A stretch of 64,000 nucleotides of DNA from Malassezia japonica (taxonomy: Eukaryota > Basidiomycota > Malasseziomycetes > Malasseziales > Malasseziaceae), in NCBI RefSeq assembly GCF_029542785.1, contig NC_083371.1, positions 930,001-994,000 on the forward strand, in the 5' to 3' direction. The position numbers and the translations under genes were made by a program. Positions 9,602-19,458 of the stretch are shown here, piece by piece. Under the pieces are notes generated by a model. The model was not told where the DNA came from. It saw only the letters and a program-made list of their open reading frames with translations, and searched no databases. Each line of letters begins with the position of its first letter. Within the stretch, counting starts at the first letter, position 1.

Positions 9602-12600
9602 ATGAAGGAGCTGGTGTACGTTGATGATGCAAGCTGACCTCAGGATGCAAGATGCGCCCAAAAAGATGTGCGTAGCGCGACTGACCGCAGAAAAAACATC
9701 CAGTTTGGCGTGATGTCACAGGAGGAGATTGTGAACCTCGCCGAGCTCGAGGTGATCACGCGCGATATCTACGACCTACCCAACCGGCAGCCGCGCGTTG
9801 GTGGTGTTCTGGACCGTCGCATGGGTGTGAGTGATAAGGTGTCGACGTGTGAGACGTGTGGACATCGCATGGCCGACTGTGTGGGGCACTATGGCTACAT
9901 CAAGCTCGTTCTGCCCGTCTTTCATATTGGCTTCTTTAAGCATGTGATTAGCATCCTCCAGATGGTGTGCAAGTCGTGCGCGGGGATTCTGCTGGACGAG
10001 AGCGACCGCCGCAAGTTCCTGCGCCGCTTCCGGCGACCGAACCTCGAGAATCTACAGCGCACGCAGACGTTCAAGGCGGTGAACGCAACTGCGCGCAAAA
10101 TGCTCTATTGTCCTCACTGTGGTGCGACCAACGGCACGGTGAAAAAGGCGGGGCCGCTCAAGGTCGTCCACGAAAAGTTCCGCCAGAAAAAGACGGAGGA
10201 GGAGCAGATCGAGTTCCGCAAGACTTTTATGACGGCCGTGAGCATGGGCGGCGGCGAGCTTGCGCCGCATCTGAGCAAGGCGCAGGAGGATCTGAACCCA
10301 CTGCGAGTGCTCGACCTGTTTAAGCGCATCAGCGACGAGGACTGCGAGCTGCTCGGACTCAAGCCAGAGTATGGGCGGCCAGAGGAGTATATCTGGCAGT
10401 ACATCTGCGTACCCCCGGTCTGTATCCGCCCCAGTGTCGCGCAGGACGGCGCGACGAACGAGGATGACCTCACCGTCAAACTCACCGAGATTGTATTTAC
10501 GAACAACATCATCAAGTCGGGTCTGTCCAAGGGCAGCAAAGGCACGACCACCGCCCAGCTTGTCGAACAGTGGGACTTTTTGCAGCTCAGCGTCGCCATG
10601 TACATCAACTCCGAGATGCCGGGTGTCCCGCCGATGAGCGGCCACAAGCCGATCCGCGGTTTTTGCCAGCGCCTCAAGGGCAAGCAGGGGCGTTTCCGTG
10701 GTAACCTGTCGGGCAAGCGTGTCGACTTCTCCGGACGTACTGTCATTTCTCCAGACCCCAACTTGGCGATCGACGAGCTGGCCGTGCCGGAGCGCGTCGC
10801 CAAGATCCTGACCTACCCTGAGCGTGTCTTTTCGCACAATATCGAGGCGATGCGTGCCGCGGTGCGCAATGGTACGGATACGCACCCAGGTGCCAATTAC
10901 CACATCAACGGACGCGACGGCTTCAAGCGCTTCCTCAAGTTCCCCCAGATGCGCGAGGAGCTCGCGGCGAACCTGCACGTCGGCGACATCGTCGAGCGCC
11001 ACCTGCGTGATGGCGATATCGTGCTCTTTAACCGCCAGCCGAGTCTGCACAAGCTGTCGATCATGTGCCACCGAGTCAAGGTACGCCCGTGGCGTACGTT
11101 CCGTCTGAATGAGTGTGTCTGCAACCCATATAATGCCGACTTTGACGGTGATGAGATGAATATGCACGTCCCGCAGACCGAAGAGGCACGGACCGAAGCC
11201 CTGACACTGATGGGTGTCAAGCACAACCTCGTCACGCCGCGTAATGGTGAGCCGATCGTCGCGGCGATCCAGGACTTTATCACGGCCTCTTTCTTGCTCT
11301 CGCGCCGCGACCGCCTCTTTACGCGCGCACAGTTCTCCCAAATCTGCTCGTACTTTGGCGATGCGATGCTGCATATTGATATCCCGCCGCCTGCGATCCA
11401 AAAACCGGAGCGTCTCTGGACCGGCAAGCAAGTGTTTGGCTGCATGATTCGGCCCAACAAGCAGTCGCCAGTCTTGGTCAACTTGGAGGCACGCTGCCGT
11501 ACATTTGAGAAACCGACTGGCGGCCACATCAAGGAGATGTCGCCGAACGATGGCTACCTCGTCATCCAGAACTCCGAGGTGCTCTGCGGTGTGATGGACA
11601 AGGCGACGGTAGGTGACGGCAACAAGCACTCGCTCTTTGGTGTGATTCTGCGTGACTACGGCCCAGATGCCACGATCCAGACGATGAACCGTCTCGCGAA
11701 GACTTGTGCGCGCTGGCTCTCCAACCAGGGCTTCTCACTCGGTATAAACGACGTGACGCCTGGCCGCCAGCTGCGCGAGACCAAAGACCAAAATGTCGAG
11801 GTCGCCTACCGTCAGTGCCGCGACCTGATCGAGATGGCGAAGCGCGGGAAGCTGGAAAACCTGCCGGGCTGTGACCAGGAGCAGACGCTCGAAAGTAAAA
11901 TTTCGGGTGTCCTCTCGAGCGTCCGCAGTGACGTGGGTGAGATCTGCATGACAGAACTCAGCCGGCACAATGCGGCACTAATGATGGCCGTGTGTGGTTC
12001 CAAAGGCTCCAAGATCAACGTCGCTCAGATGGTCGCGTGTGTCGGCCAGCAGATCATTTCCGGCTCGCGTGTGCCGAACGGCTTCCAGGACCGCTCCTTG
12101 CCGCACTTTCCGAAGAAGAGCAAGGACCCGCCCAGCAAGGGTTTTGTCCGCAACTCCTTCTTCAGCGGGTTGGAGCCGACCGAGTTCCTCTTCCACGCGA
12201 TCAGTGGACGTGAGGGCCTGGTCGACACGGCGGTCAAGACCGCCGAGACGGGCTACATGCAGCGCCGTCTCATGAAGGCGCTCGAAGACTTGTCGACGCA
12301 CTACGACTTCTCAGTGCGCAACTCGGTCGGTGGTGTGGTACAGTTCTTGTACGGCGACGATGGTTTGGACCCTGCCGAACTCGAAGGCAACGCGCTCCCC
12401 GTCGAATACCACCGCACCTTCCGGCACGCGTCCGCCAAGACGGCGCACATCGCGGCGCCGATCCTGATGCCGTACGAGATCATGAAGATCGTCGACAAGG
12501 CGCTAGCTAACGATCGCTACCAGCGCGTGTGTACGAGCAAGTACATCGACCAAGTGCGTGAGTTCTGCCTGGTACAGATCGCCGAGCACGTTGCCAAGGT

Positions 12601-13901
12601 GCGTGAAGCCTATGGCATGTACGCTGCGCTCGAGCAGGACGGCGACTGGGACGAAGATACCGACCTGTCGCTCGGCGCTGACGAGGCGCAGTGGGCGATC
12701 GTCAACAACAAGGCGCGCGTTACTAAGCCGATCCTCGACGAGTTCCTCCAGCAGTGCTGGGAAAAGTACATGAAGGCGAAGATCGAGCCGGGTTCGGCCG
12801 TCGGTGCCGTCGGTGCTCAGTCGATCGGTGAGCCGGGTACGCAGATGACGCTCAAGACTTTCCACTTTGCTGGTGTAGCCTCGATGAACGTCACGTTGGG
12901 TGTTCCGCGTATCAAGGAAATTATCAACGCCGCCAAGGTGATCAACACGCCCATTATTGCCGCGAAGCTCGTCAGTGAGCACAGCGAGCAGGCGGCGCGC
13001 ATTGTAAAGGGCCGGATTGAAAAGACCTACCTTGGCGATGTTGCCTCGGTGATTGAGGAGGCATGGGCCGGAAACTACACGTACCTTGGCATTCACATCG
13101 ATATGGATGCCATCCAGAAACTCCAGCTGGAGGTTACCCTGGACGATATCAAGAATGCCATTGTGCAAATGCCGCGGCTCAAAATCCGCGACGAGCGCGT
13201 GACCATTCTCCCACGCAAGAACCAGCTCCGGATCCACGTGTATCCCGATGAAAAGGAGAAGGATGTATATTATACGCTCAAGTACCTCAAGCGGCTCTTG
13301 CCCAAGGTCGTGATCAAGGGTATTCCCAATGCAGCACGCGCCGTGATCAGCGACGAGAAGGGCGAGCGCAAGCTCTTGGTCGAAGGCTACGGCCTGAAAG
13401 ACGTCATGACGACAGAGGGCGTCATCGGCACGCAGACACAGACCAACCATGTGATGGAAATGCAGCAGGTGCTTGGTATCGAAGCCGCTCGCAATGCCAT
13501 CTACCGCGAGATTGACTATACGATGGCCTCGCACGGCATGTCGATCGACCCTCGTCACGTCATGCTGCTCGCCGACGTGATGACCTACAAGGTACGTATT
13601 TATACTAACATCAGGGCGAAGTGCTCGGCATCACACGGTTCGGTGTCGCAAAGATGAAAGACTCGGTCTTGATGCTGGCGTCGTTTGAAAAGACGACCGA
13701 CCACCTGTTCGATGCCGCTCTCTACGGAAAGTCGGACGCGATTGCAGGCGTCAGTGAAAGCATCATCATGGGTAACCCTGCTCAGACTGTGGGAACTGGC
13801 ATGTACGTATGGATTTTATGTGCCTTGCTGACACCAGGCCGGCGTTGGTTAGCCAACCGCCCACGCTGCCGCCCCCGCGCCCGCTTGTATTCGACCGATA
13901 G
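9602..13901 (+). CDS. RPC1: RNA polymerase III largest subunit (five exons)
   Basis: Exons 9602-9615, 9644-9667, 9691-13591, 13615-13802 and 13838-13901 give 1396 residues; introns are 28, 23, 23 and 35 nt. Splicing the first two introns yields the N terminus MKELVMQDAPKKIKNIQFG, which parallels the conserved start of yeast Rpo31; without them the conserved start is lost. Visible features: zinc-binding cysteines ([27 protein letters not shown]), the absolutely conserved catalytic [12 protein letters not shown] near residue 495, the bridge-helix/trigger-loop region ([20 protein letters not shown]), and C-terminal [20 protein letters not shown] spanning exon 4. It transcribes tRNA, 5S and U6 genes in the nucleus. 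The second intron starts GTGCGT, a less common donor. Confidence 0.95.
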
Positions 13902-14002
13902 GCCTCCACATGTAGACGTTAGTAAGCGTGCAGGATGCAAAAAAAATTACGGACAAAAATTTGTGGGAAGCGCCACTTGGCTTTTGCACTCCCTATACTA
14001 CT

Positions 14003-15571
14003 ATGGGCAAGAAGGACAAGTCTGTTGCCGCTGCGGCGCCCGTGAAGGACACCAAGACCAAGTCGACCAAGACTGAGAAGGTGTCTTCGAAGGCTGCTGC
14101 TGCTCCTGCCAAGAAGGAGACGAAGTCGAAGTCGAAGAAGACCGCTCAGCCCGAGTCGTCGTCGGAGGAAGACTCTGACGACTCTGACGACTCTGATGAC
14201 TCTGATGATTCTGATGATTCTGATGACTCTGATGACTCTGATGACTCTGATGACTCTGATGACTCTGATGACTCTGATGATTCTGATGACTCTGATGACT
14301 CTGATGACTCTGATGACTCCGACGACTCCGACGATGACGAGGAGGATGAGAAGAAGGAGACCAAGAAGGACGATGATTCCGACGACTCCGACGATTCCGA
14401 TGACTCGGATGACTCCGACGACTCTGACGACTCCGATGATGACGAGGAGGACGAGAAGAAGGAGACCAAGAAGGACGACGACTCCGACGACTCTGACGAC
14501 TCCGACGACTCCGATGACTCGGATGACTCCGACGACTCTGACGACTCCGATGATGACGAGGAGGACGAGAAGAAGGAGACCAAGAAGGACGACGACTCTG
14601 ACGACTCCGACGACTCCGACGACTCGGATGATTCCGACGACTCTGACGACTCTGACGACTCTGACGAGGAGGAGGAGAAAGACTCCAAGAAGCGCAAGGC
14701 CGATGACGAGGAGCCTGCCACTGCCAAGAAGACCAAGACCGACGCTCCCGCTGAGGCGGAAGAGGAAGGCATCAAGACGCTCTGGGTCGGCCAGCTCAGC
14801 TGGAACGTCGACAACGAGTGGCTCAAGAGCGAGTTCGAGGAATACGGCACCGTTGTCGATGCTCGTGTGCAGTGCGACCGTGACACCGGCCGCAGCCGCG
14901 GTTTCGGCTACGTCGACTTTGAGAACGCTAGCGACGCCCTCAAGGCCTCGCAGCAGGCGCAAGGCAAGGAGGTCGACGGCCGCAACCTTCGCGTGGACCT
15001 CCAGACCCCTCGTGCTCCCAAGGAGCGCAGCGAGGGCCGCGCCAAGCAGTTCAACGATGAGCGCAGCGCGCCTTCCAACACGCTTTTCCTCGGTGGCCTC
15101 GCCTGGTCGCTCACTGAGGACGATATCTGGAACACCTTTGCCGAGTACGGCCAGGTGTCAGGTGTTCGTCTCCCCAAGGATATGGAGTCGGGCCGCTCGA
15201 AGGGCTTCGGCTACGTCGAGTTCGAGACGGAGGACAACGCTACCCAGGCGCTCGAGGCCCTCAACGGTCAGGACCTCGGTGGCCGCCCCGTCCGCATCGA
15301 CTTTGCGGGCAAGCGTGACAACTCCAACTCGCCCCGCGGTGGCTCGCCCGCCGGTGGCTTCGGCGGCCGTGGTGGTGGCCGTGGTGGTGGCCGTGGCGGC
15401 TTTGGTGGCCGTGGCGGCGGCCGCGGCGGCGGTGCTGGCCGTGACTCGGGCTGGGGCGGCCGTGGCGGCGGCGGTGGCGGCCGTGGCCGTGGTGGCTTCC
15501 GCAGCGCCTCGGGCAGCGCACGGACGGGCGCCATTGCGGAACCTTCGGGCAAGAAGATGACCTTTGACTAA
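14003..15571 (+). CDS. NSR1: Nucleolin/NSR1/Gar2-type nucleolar protein
   Basis: A single-exon gene of 522 residues starting at ATG 14003. Layout: a Lys/Ala-rich N terminus (about 1-55), a long acidic Ser-Asp-Asp repeat region (about 56-225) broken by three [10 protein letters not shown] linkers, a Lys-rich nuclear-localisation stretch ([10 protein letters not shown]), RRM1 ([10 protein letters not shown] ... RGFGYVDF), RRM2 ([10 protein letters not shown] ... KGFGYVEF) and a C-terminal GAR domain of repeated RGG, ending GKKMTFD. This is the order found in yeast Nsr1, S. pombe Gar2 and nucleolin, which act in pre-rRNA processing and 40S assembly in the nucleolus. The Ser residues in an acidic context are typical CK2 sites. 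The repeat tract is unusually long and tandemly organised at DNA level. Confidence 0.93.
   Translation: MGKKDKSVAAAAPVKDTKTKSTKTEKVSSKAAAAPAKKETKSKSKKTAQPESSSEEDSDDSDDSDDSDDSDDSDDSDDSDDSDDSDDSDDSDDSDDSDDSDDSDDSDDSDDDEEDEKKETKKDDDSDDSDDSDDSDDSDDSDDSDDDEEDEKKETKKDDDSDDSDDSDDSDDSDDSDDSDDSDDDEEDEKKETKKDDDSDDSDDSDDSDDSDDSDDSDDSDEEEEKDSKKRKADDEEPATAKKTKTDAPAEAEEEGIKTLWVGQLSWNVDNEWLKSEFEEYGTVVDARVQCDRDTGRSRGFGYVDFENASDALKASQQAQGKEVDGRNLRVDLQTPRAPKERSEGRAKQFNDERSAPSNTLFLGGLAWSLTEDDIWNTFAEYGQVSGVRLPKDMESGRSKGFGYVEFETEDNATQALEALNGQDLGGRPVRIDFAGKRDNSNSPRGGSPAGGFGGRGGGRGGGRGGFGGRGGGRGGGAGRDSGWGGRGGGGGGRGRGGFRSASGSARTGAIAEPSGKKMTFD
14171..14667 (+). repeat. Nested Ser-Asp-Asp coding minisatellite inside NSR1
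   Basis: A 9-bp unit (TCTGATGAC or variants) is repeated in four blocks. The first block holds roughly 18 copies and is the most uniform, using mostly TCT and GAT. Later blocks of about 7-8 copies use mostly TCC and GAC. A near-identical linker encoding [14 protein letters not shown] follows each of the first three blocks, making a higher-order repeat of about 105-115 bp. Frame is kept because the unit is a multiple of three. Copy number is likely to vary between strains. Confidence 0.9.
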
Positions 15572-15758
15572 CTCTCCTTTAACAAAAGGTGATTGTCCTA
15601 CTCGACACTCGCTACCATAGCATATTCCCCCCGATTGGGTAACATGTACGATTTGAATCCTATTCGCGAAAGTGACCTAGAAAAAATAAATGGGCAAATT
15701 AGAAGAATGAGCCAAGTGGAGGTAGAGGGGTGGAGGAGCGTTGCGTCGGTGCACGGGC

Positions 15759-17000
15759 TTATGCGTCCAAAAGCCAGTCGTTCGGAGTAAAGAGTTCAAA
15801 ATGCACCCTGTCCTTGGGCACATCCCATGCGTTCAACGTGGTACGCAACGACTGCAGGAACTCGTTCGCACCGCAAAGATAGTATTCGGCGTCCGCAGGG
15901 ACCGACTGTGAGCTTAGATCGAAGCGGCCCTGGTTCACCTCGGTCTGTGCATCGCCATCAGTGTACCAGGTGTCGACGGAACCCTGGGCAAGCTGCGAAA
16001 CAAGACGCTTGCGCTCTTCGTAGAACGCATCCGTCGATGCACTCTTGTCTGCGTGCAAGCTGATTACCCGGCGCGACGACGCAGTCTCGGCCAAACGAGA
16101 AAGCATACCGAGCATAGGAGTGACACCAATGCCGGCAGAAATCAGCACAACAGGGGTCTGAGCCTCCTCGTTCAGAACGAGGTCGCCAAACGGAAGCGAG
16201 ATCTCCAAGTCATCGCCGACTTTGGCATTCTGCACGAGCCAGTTCGACACCTCACCGGCGGGCGCATCCGGCGTCTCGGTCAGTGCCTTGACTGCAAAGC
16301 ACAGTTGACTGCCCTTTACACCAGAGTCAATCAGACTGTACTGACGTAGCTGGTGCGCTCCATCTGGCAGGTCGGCGCGGACAGAGACGTACTGCCCCGG
16401 CTGATGCGCAGGCAGGGGCTTGGCAGCATCTTTGCTCTCGACGCTGAAACGAACGATGCCTCCAACGCGCTCGTCGCGGTCGACAATGCGCGTGGACACA
16501 AACACCTTACCAGGAGCCACACCAGCGCCTGAGTAGAGGTCCTTCTCCATGTTGATGAGCGTCCGTGCCATAATCCAAAACACGTCGTCCCATGCTTCGG
16601 CGACCGGCTGCGTCACGACATCCGCGCCAAGCACCTCGACAATAGCCCCAAAGAGGTTGTCGTGCACAATTTGATATTGGTCTTCCGTGACGCCCAGCGA
16701 CACGTGCTTGTGGCCAATACGAGAGAGGAGCTGCACCGGCGACGGAGCGTCAGGGTTGACCAGCAGCGACGCAAAAGTCGCGACTGATGCGGCCAATGCC
16801 TTTTGTTGAGCGCCCTGCTGCTGGTTACCGCGGTTGAATAAGTTATTAATGAGCTCAGGATGGGCCTTGAACATTGTCGCATAGAATAGCTTGGCGATCT
16901 TTTCAATGTTCGCGCCGACGAGGGGAAGCGTAGCGCGGATGACTTCCGCATGCTCGGGCTTCAGCTCAGAGCGGCACTGTTCCATACTGGATACTGACAT
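15759..17000 (-). CDS. YHB1: Flavohemoglobin (nitric oxide dioxygenase), bacterial type
   Basis: A single-exon gene of 413 residues from ATG 17000-16998. It converts NO plus O2 to nitrate using NAD(P)H. The globin domain (about 1-150) has the distal Tyr40 (LFYATMF), distal Gln65, and proximal His99 in GHKHVSLG. The reductase domain follows: FAD-binding RQYSL near residue 217 and the NAD-binding GIGVTPMLGML near 291. The C terminus has the expected VHFELFTP motif. Published work on Malassezia describes a flavohemoglobin acquired from actinobacteria (Corynebacterium-like donors) and needed for NO resistance; this gene is presumably that one. It is intronless and flanked by the longest non-coding region in the window, which fits insertion of foreign DNA but does not prove it. 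Confidence 0.95.
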   Translation of the reverse strand: MSVSSMEQCRSELKPEHAEVIRATLPLVGANIEKIAKLFYATMFKAHPELINNLFNRGNQQQGAQQKALAASVATFASLLVNPDAPSPVQLLSRIGHKHVSLGVTEDQYQIVHDNLFGAIVEVLGADVVTQPVAEAWDDVFWIMARTLINMEKDLYSGAGVAPGKVFVSTRIVDRDERVGGIVRFSVESKDAAKPLPAHQPGQYVSVRADLPDGAHQLRQYSLIDSGVKGSQLCFAVKALTETPDAPAGEVSNWLVQNAKVGDDLEISLPFGDLVLNEEAQTPVVLISAGIGVTPMLGMLSRLAETASSRRVISLHADKSASTDAFYEERKRLVSQLAQGSVDTWYTDGDAQTEVNQGRFDLSSQSVPADAEYYLCGANEFLQSLRTTLNAWDVPKDRVHFELFTPNDWLLDA

Positions 17001-17886
17001 TGTAAGTAGGTGGATGAACTGGTGTCTCCTACTCTATCCCCCCCGTATTGCCCCTAATGTAGTGTACATTTGCCACTAGTCACTTGAGCACAGACTATGT
17101 CTCCTCCGAACGTGCTTCCGCGCATAGCCGACTTGAGTGTTCTTGGCCGGAATCCTCCCCTTTACACAAACTTGAGCCAATCGTTTTGAATTTATTGGAA
17201 ACTCCGATTTGTTCCTACTCCACCCCCAGCCCCTCCACGGGGCTTCCGATCCAAGCTTGGCATAACGCTGATTTCGCGTCTTTACGGAACGCCCTCTACT
17301 GTCCTGGGTCACGCCCGGTCCTCTTGTCTGTACCCCACATTTTTACTGAGCAGTCCTATCGAGACGGCGCTGGATATAGAAGCATTGGTTAGGACTAGCG
17401 AATTACAAACGGCATTACACAACGCGCCACAGCGTGGGTTCCTTGTGCGCCGCAGATCAACACCTGTGGGTTGGGCTATGTAGCCTATACGAGTGAGTCC
17501 CCCATTCCCTCAGTGCAAGGATTCACGCAGTGCCCTGCACCAGCGCATGTGTGGCGCGCATAGAAAGGGGTGCTTACACAAGCATACATACATTCCTGGT
17601 GTAATATATCATTCTCCACTCAGGGTATTTCAGAATTTGACACAATGTATAGCACGCGAAGACCGAACAGACGCGTCTTTGAAACGCGTGAAAGGGACAA
17701 CCCGAATGCAGGCTAGTCGGGGGCGTCGCGTCTGTTTGTATGCGGTTGTTTCGCGCGCTGCATCGATTGCAGTCTGGCACGGCACTGCCTTGCTACAAAG
17801 CTAAATAGCTATTCTTACCGCAGATACAACCTCCCAACCTACTACTACCCATCAGGCGCTGGCCGTCTATTCACTTGTCTTTAACG
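17001..17886. other. Longest intergenic region, 886 bp, between YHB1 and the glucanase
   Basis: This divergent promoter region serves YHB1 (minus) and the GH128 gene (plus). It is visibly less GC-rich than the coding DNA around it. Only short ORFs without recognisable protein sequence occur. I looked for a tRNA T-arm (GGTTCGA-like) on both strands and saw none. A TAAATAG motif near 17801 could be the TATA element of the glucanase gene. Confidence 0.5.
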
Positions 17887-18891
17887 ATGAAGTTCCTTTC
17901 CACTTTTGCCGCGGCTACCTCTGCCGTCGTCGTTCTTTCTGCCGCCCCTGCCTCGGCTAAGTTCGGCAACGGCCTGCCCTGGGCTGCTGACAACACCTGG
18001 GCGAAGAAGATCCCCGAGGGCGCCATCTCTTGGTACCACCACTGGGAGAGGGGATACGTCCCGGACATGCCCAAGGGTGCCGAGTACGTGCCCACCTTCT
18101 GGGGTCCCGAGAAGTGGGACGACTGGAACCAGCGCAAGGACGAGATTTCCAAGCACAACTCGAAGCACATCCTTGCCTTTAACGAGCCTGACGTTGCTTC
18201 GCAGGCCAACATGTCGCCTGATGAAGCTGTCAGCCTGTTCATGAAAGAGCTCCAGCCTTACGCTGAGCAGGGCATCCGCGTCAGCTCGCCTCAGATGGTC
18301 TTCAACATGGACTGGCTCAACCAGTTTATGAACAAGTGCCACAGCGCCGGCTGCAACGTGAGCTTCATGGCTCTCCACTGGTACGGTTCGTACAAGGACA
18401 TGGACAAGTTCAAGCACTGGGTGAAGAACGTCCACAAGAAGTTCAACCTCCCCGTTTGGGTCACCGAGTTCGGTATCACTGCCGAGTCGAACCCCAGCCA
18501 AGACCAGGTCAACAAGTTCGCCGACGAGGCGATCAAGTGGATGGCCAAGCAGGACTATGTTGAGCGCGCTGCCTGGAACGGTTGCTACGACATCTCGACT
18601 CCTCCGGACCAGTACGCCACTCCTCTGAACGCCATGTTCAACAACGGTGGCTCGTTCCGTCAGCTCGCCAACATTTGGCTCCCTGCCCTCGCTGCCGCCG
18701 GTCTTAGCCACAAGGAGAACCACTCGTCGGGTAACTCGCGCCGTCACGCCCAGATGATCAAGCGCTCGCCTTCGTTCAAGGCCGAGACTGCTAAGCGTAA
18801 CAACAAGGCCGAGAAGAAGGAGCGCAAGCCTGCCTACTCGTTCGGCCCCGGAAAGAAGCCGCTGGTTCGGATTGCTTTCCCTAAGCTCTAA
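17887..18891 (+). CDS. Secreted GH128-type beta-1,3-glucanase (Asl1-like)
   Basis: A single-exon gene of 334 residues from ATG 17887. Residues 1-22 (MKFLSTFAAATSAVVVLS then APASA) form a signal peptide. The catalytic domain (about 25-275) matches the glycosyl hydrolase catalytic core seen in fungal Asl1: WYHHWERG, VPTFWGP, the acid/base Glu in LAFNEPDVASQANMSP, the HWYGSY motif and the nucleophile Glu in VWVTEFGI. It should cut beta-1,3-glucan at the cell surface or outside the cell. After LPALAAAGLSHKE there is an unusual Lys/Arg-rich tail of about 55 residues with dibasic sites (IKRSPS, AKRNN), ending LVRIAFPKL. No GPI signal is seen. The basic tail may be cut by a Kex2-type protease or bind the wall; this is inference. 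Confidence 0.86.
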   Translation: MKFLSTFAAATSAVVVLSAAPASAKFGNGLPWAADNTWAKKIPEGAISWYHHWERGYVPDMPKGAEYVPTFWGPEKWDDWNQRKDEISKHNSKHILAFNEPDVASQANMSPDEAVSLFMKELQPYAEQGIRVSSPQMVFNMDWLNQFMNKCHSAGCNVSFMALHWYGSYKDMDKFKHWVKNVHKKFNLPVWVTEFGITAESNPSQDQVNKFADEAIKWMAKQDYVERAAWNGCYDISTPPDQYATPLNAMFNNGGSFRQLANIWLPALAAAGLSHKENHSSGNSRRHAQMIKRSPSFKAETAKRNNKAEKKERKPAYSFGPGKKPLVRIAFPKL

Positions 18892-19216
18892 GTTATTGGA
18901 GCGAGTGTTGACCGCATCTTTACTATTGCTTGAGTTTATTCATGCTATAAGTGTATACGAGACCGTCCGCCTTCAACATAATTTACCCTTGTGTTGAGCC
19001 GTTGATGGACGGCATATTTATACTGAGAAAAAAACTAGGCATTGATGTGGTTCATATCCCCCCTTCTGTTATGGCTCCCGTAGATCTTTTTCGTATGTTG
19101 TTTTTTAGTTCTTTGATTGGGACTTTTGTATGCGACACTGCGCAAAAGTACACGATCAAGTAACGCGTCATTAATGCACATTAACTGGAATGTGGAGGTA
19201 TTAAAGAACACGGAAC
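18892..19216. other. AT-richer intergenic region, 325 bp
   Basis: This lies between the glucanase stop and the tRNA gene. It presumably holds the glucanase 3' UTR. One 70-codon ORF (18951-19163) lacks an ATG start at its 5' end and resembles nothing known. No other feature is seen. Confidence 0.5.
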
Positions 19217-19224
19217 AAAAAAAA
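19217..19224 (-). terminator. Pol III terminator of tRNA-Lys
   Basis: Eight consecutive A on the plus strand give a run of eight T on the transcribed minus strand, directly after the tRNA 3' end. This is a standard RNA polymerase III termination signal. Confidence 0.9.
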
Positions 19225-19324
19225 CTCCCAACGTGGGGCTCGAACCCACGACATTCAGATAACTCTTCGTAACCGAAGAGACCCCTTTAAGAGTCTGACG
19301 CTCTACCGACTGAGCTAGCCGGGA
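19225..19324 (-). tRNA. tRNA-Lys (anticodon CTT) with a 27-nt intron
   Basis: Read on the minus strand from 19324. The acceptor stem TCCCGGC pairs with GTTGGGA (two G-T pairs), followed by discriminator G at 19225. D-arm GCTC/GAGC, anticodon stem TCAGA/TCTGA with loop CTCTTAA, and T-arm GTGGG TTCGAGC CCCAC are all intact. The anticodon CTT is at 19291-19289. A 27-nt intron (19287-19261) interrupts the anticodon loop one base after the anticodon, the canonical site for eukaryotic nuclear tRNA introns cut by the Sen endonuclease. The mature tRNA is 73 nt before CCA addition. It decodes AAG, the favoured Lys codon in these GC-rich genes. Confidence 0.95.
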
Positions 19325-19458
19325 TGTGTACTTACCAGTTAGGTACATCGCAGTGTACATAACTCTTCTGGTAATTGAAAGCCACGCGAAGCGCGGCGCG
19401 CCTCGCGCTCCACCCGCTCTTCTTTGTGCCACGCGTTTCGCGGTGCGAGAAGCGCAGA

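Noticed and set aside
10052..11629. 525-codon minus-strand frame opposite RPC1
   Set aside because: Non-ATG start, composition-driven, lies fully inside the conserved RPC1 exon.
14171..14667. Possible CRISPR-like or non-coding satellite
   Set aside because: Units are 9 bp, in frame and coding within NSR1; there are no spacers of constant length.
13919..14962. Val/Ile-Arg repeat frame opposite NSR1, looking like a membrane protein
   Set aside because: It is the complement of the Ser-Asp codon repeat, not a gene.
17493..17804. 103-codon ORF in the YHB1-glucanase gap
   Set aside because: No domain, unusual composition and no promoter signal; treated as chance.
18951..19163. 70-codon ORF after the glucanase gene
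   Set aside because: Begins with GTG, lies in AT-richer 3' DNA and matches nothing known.
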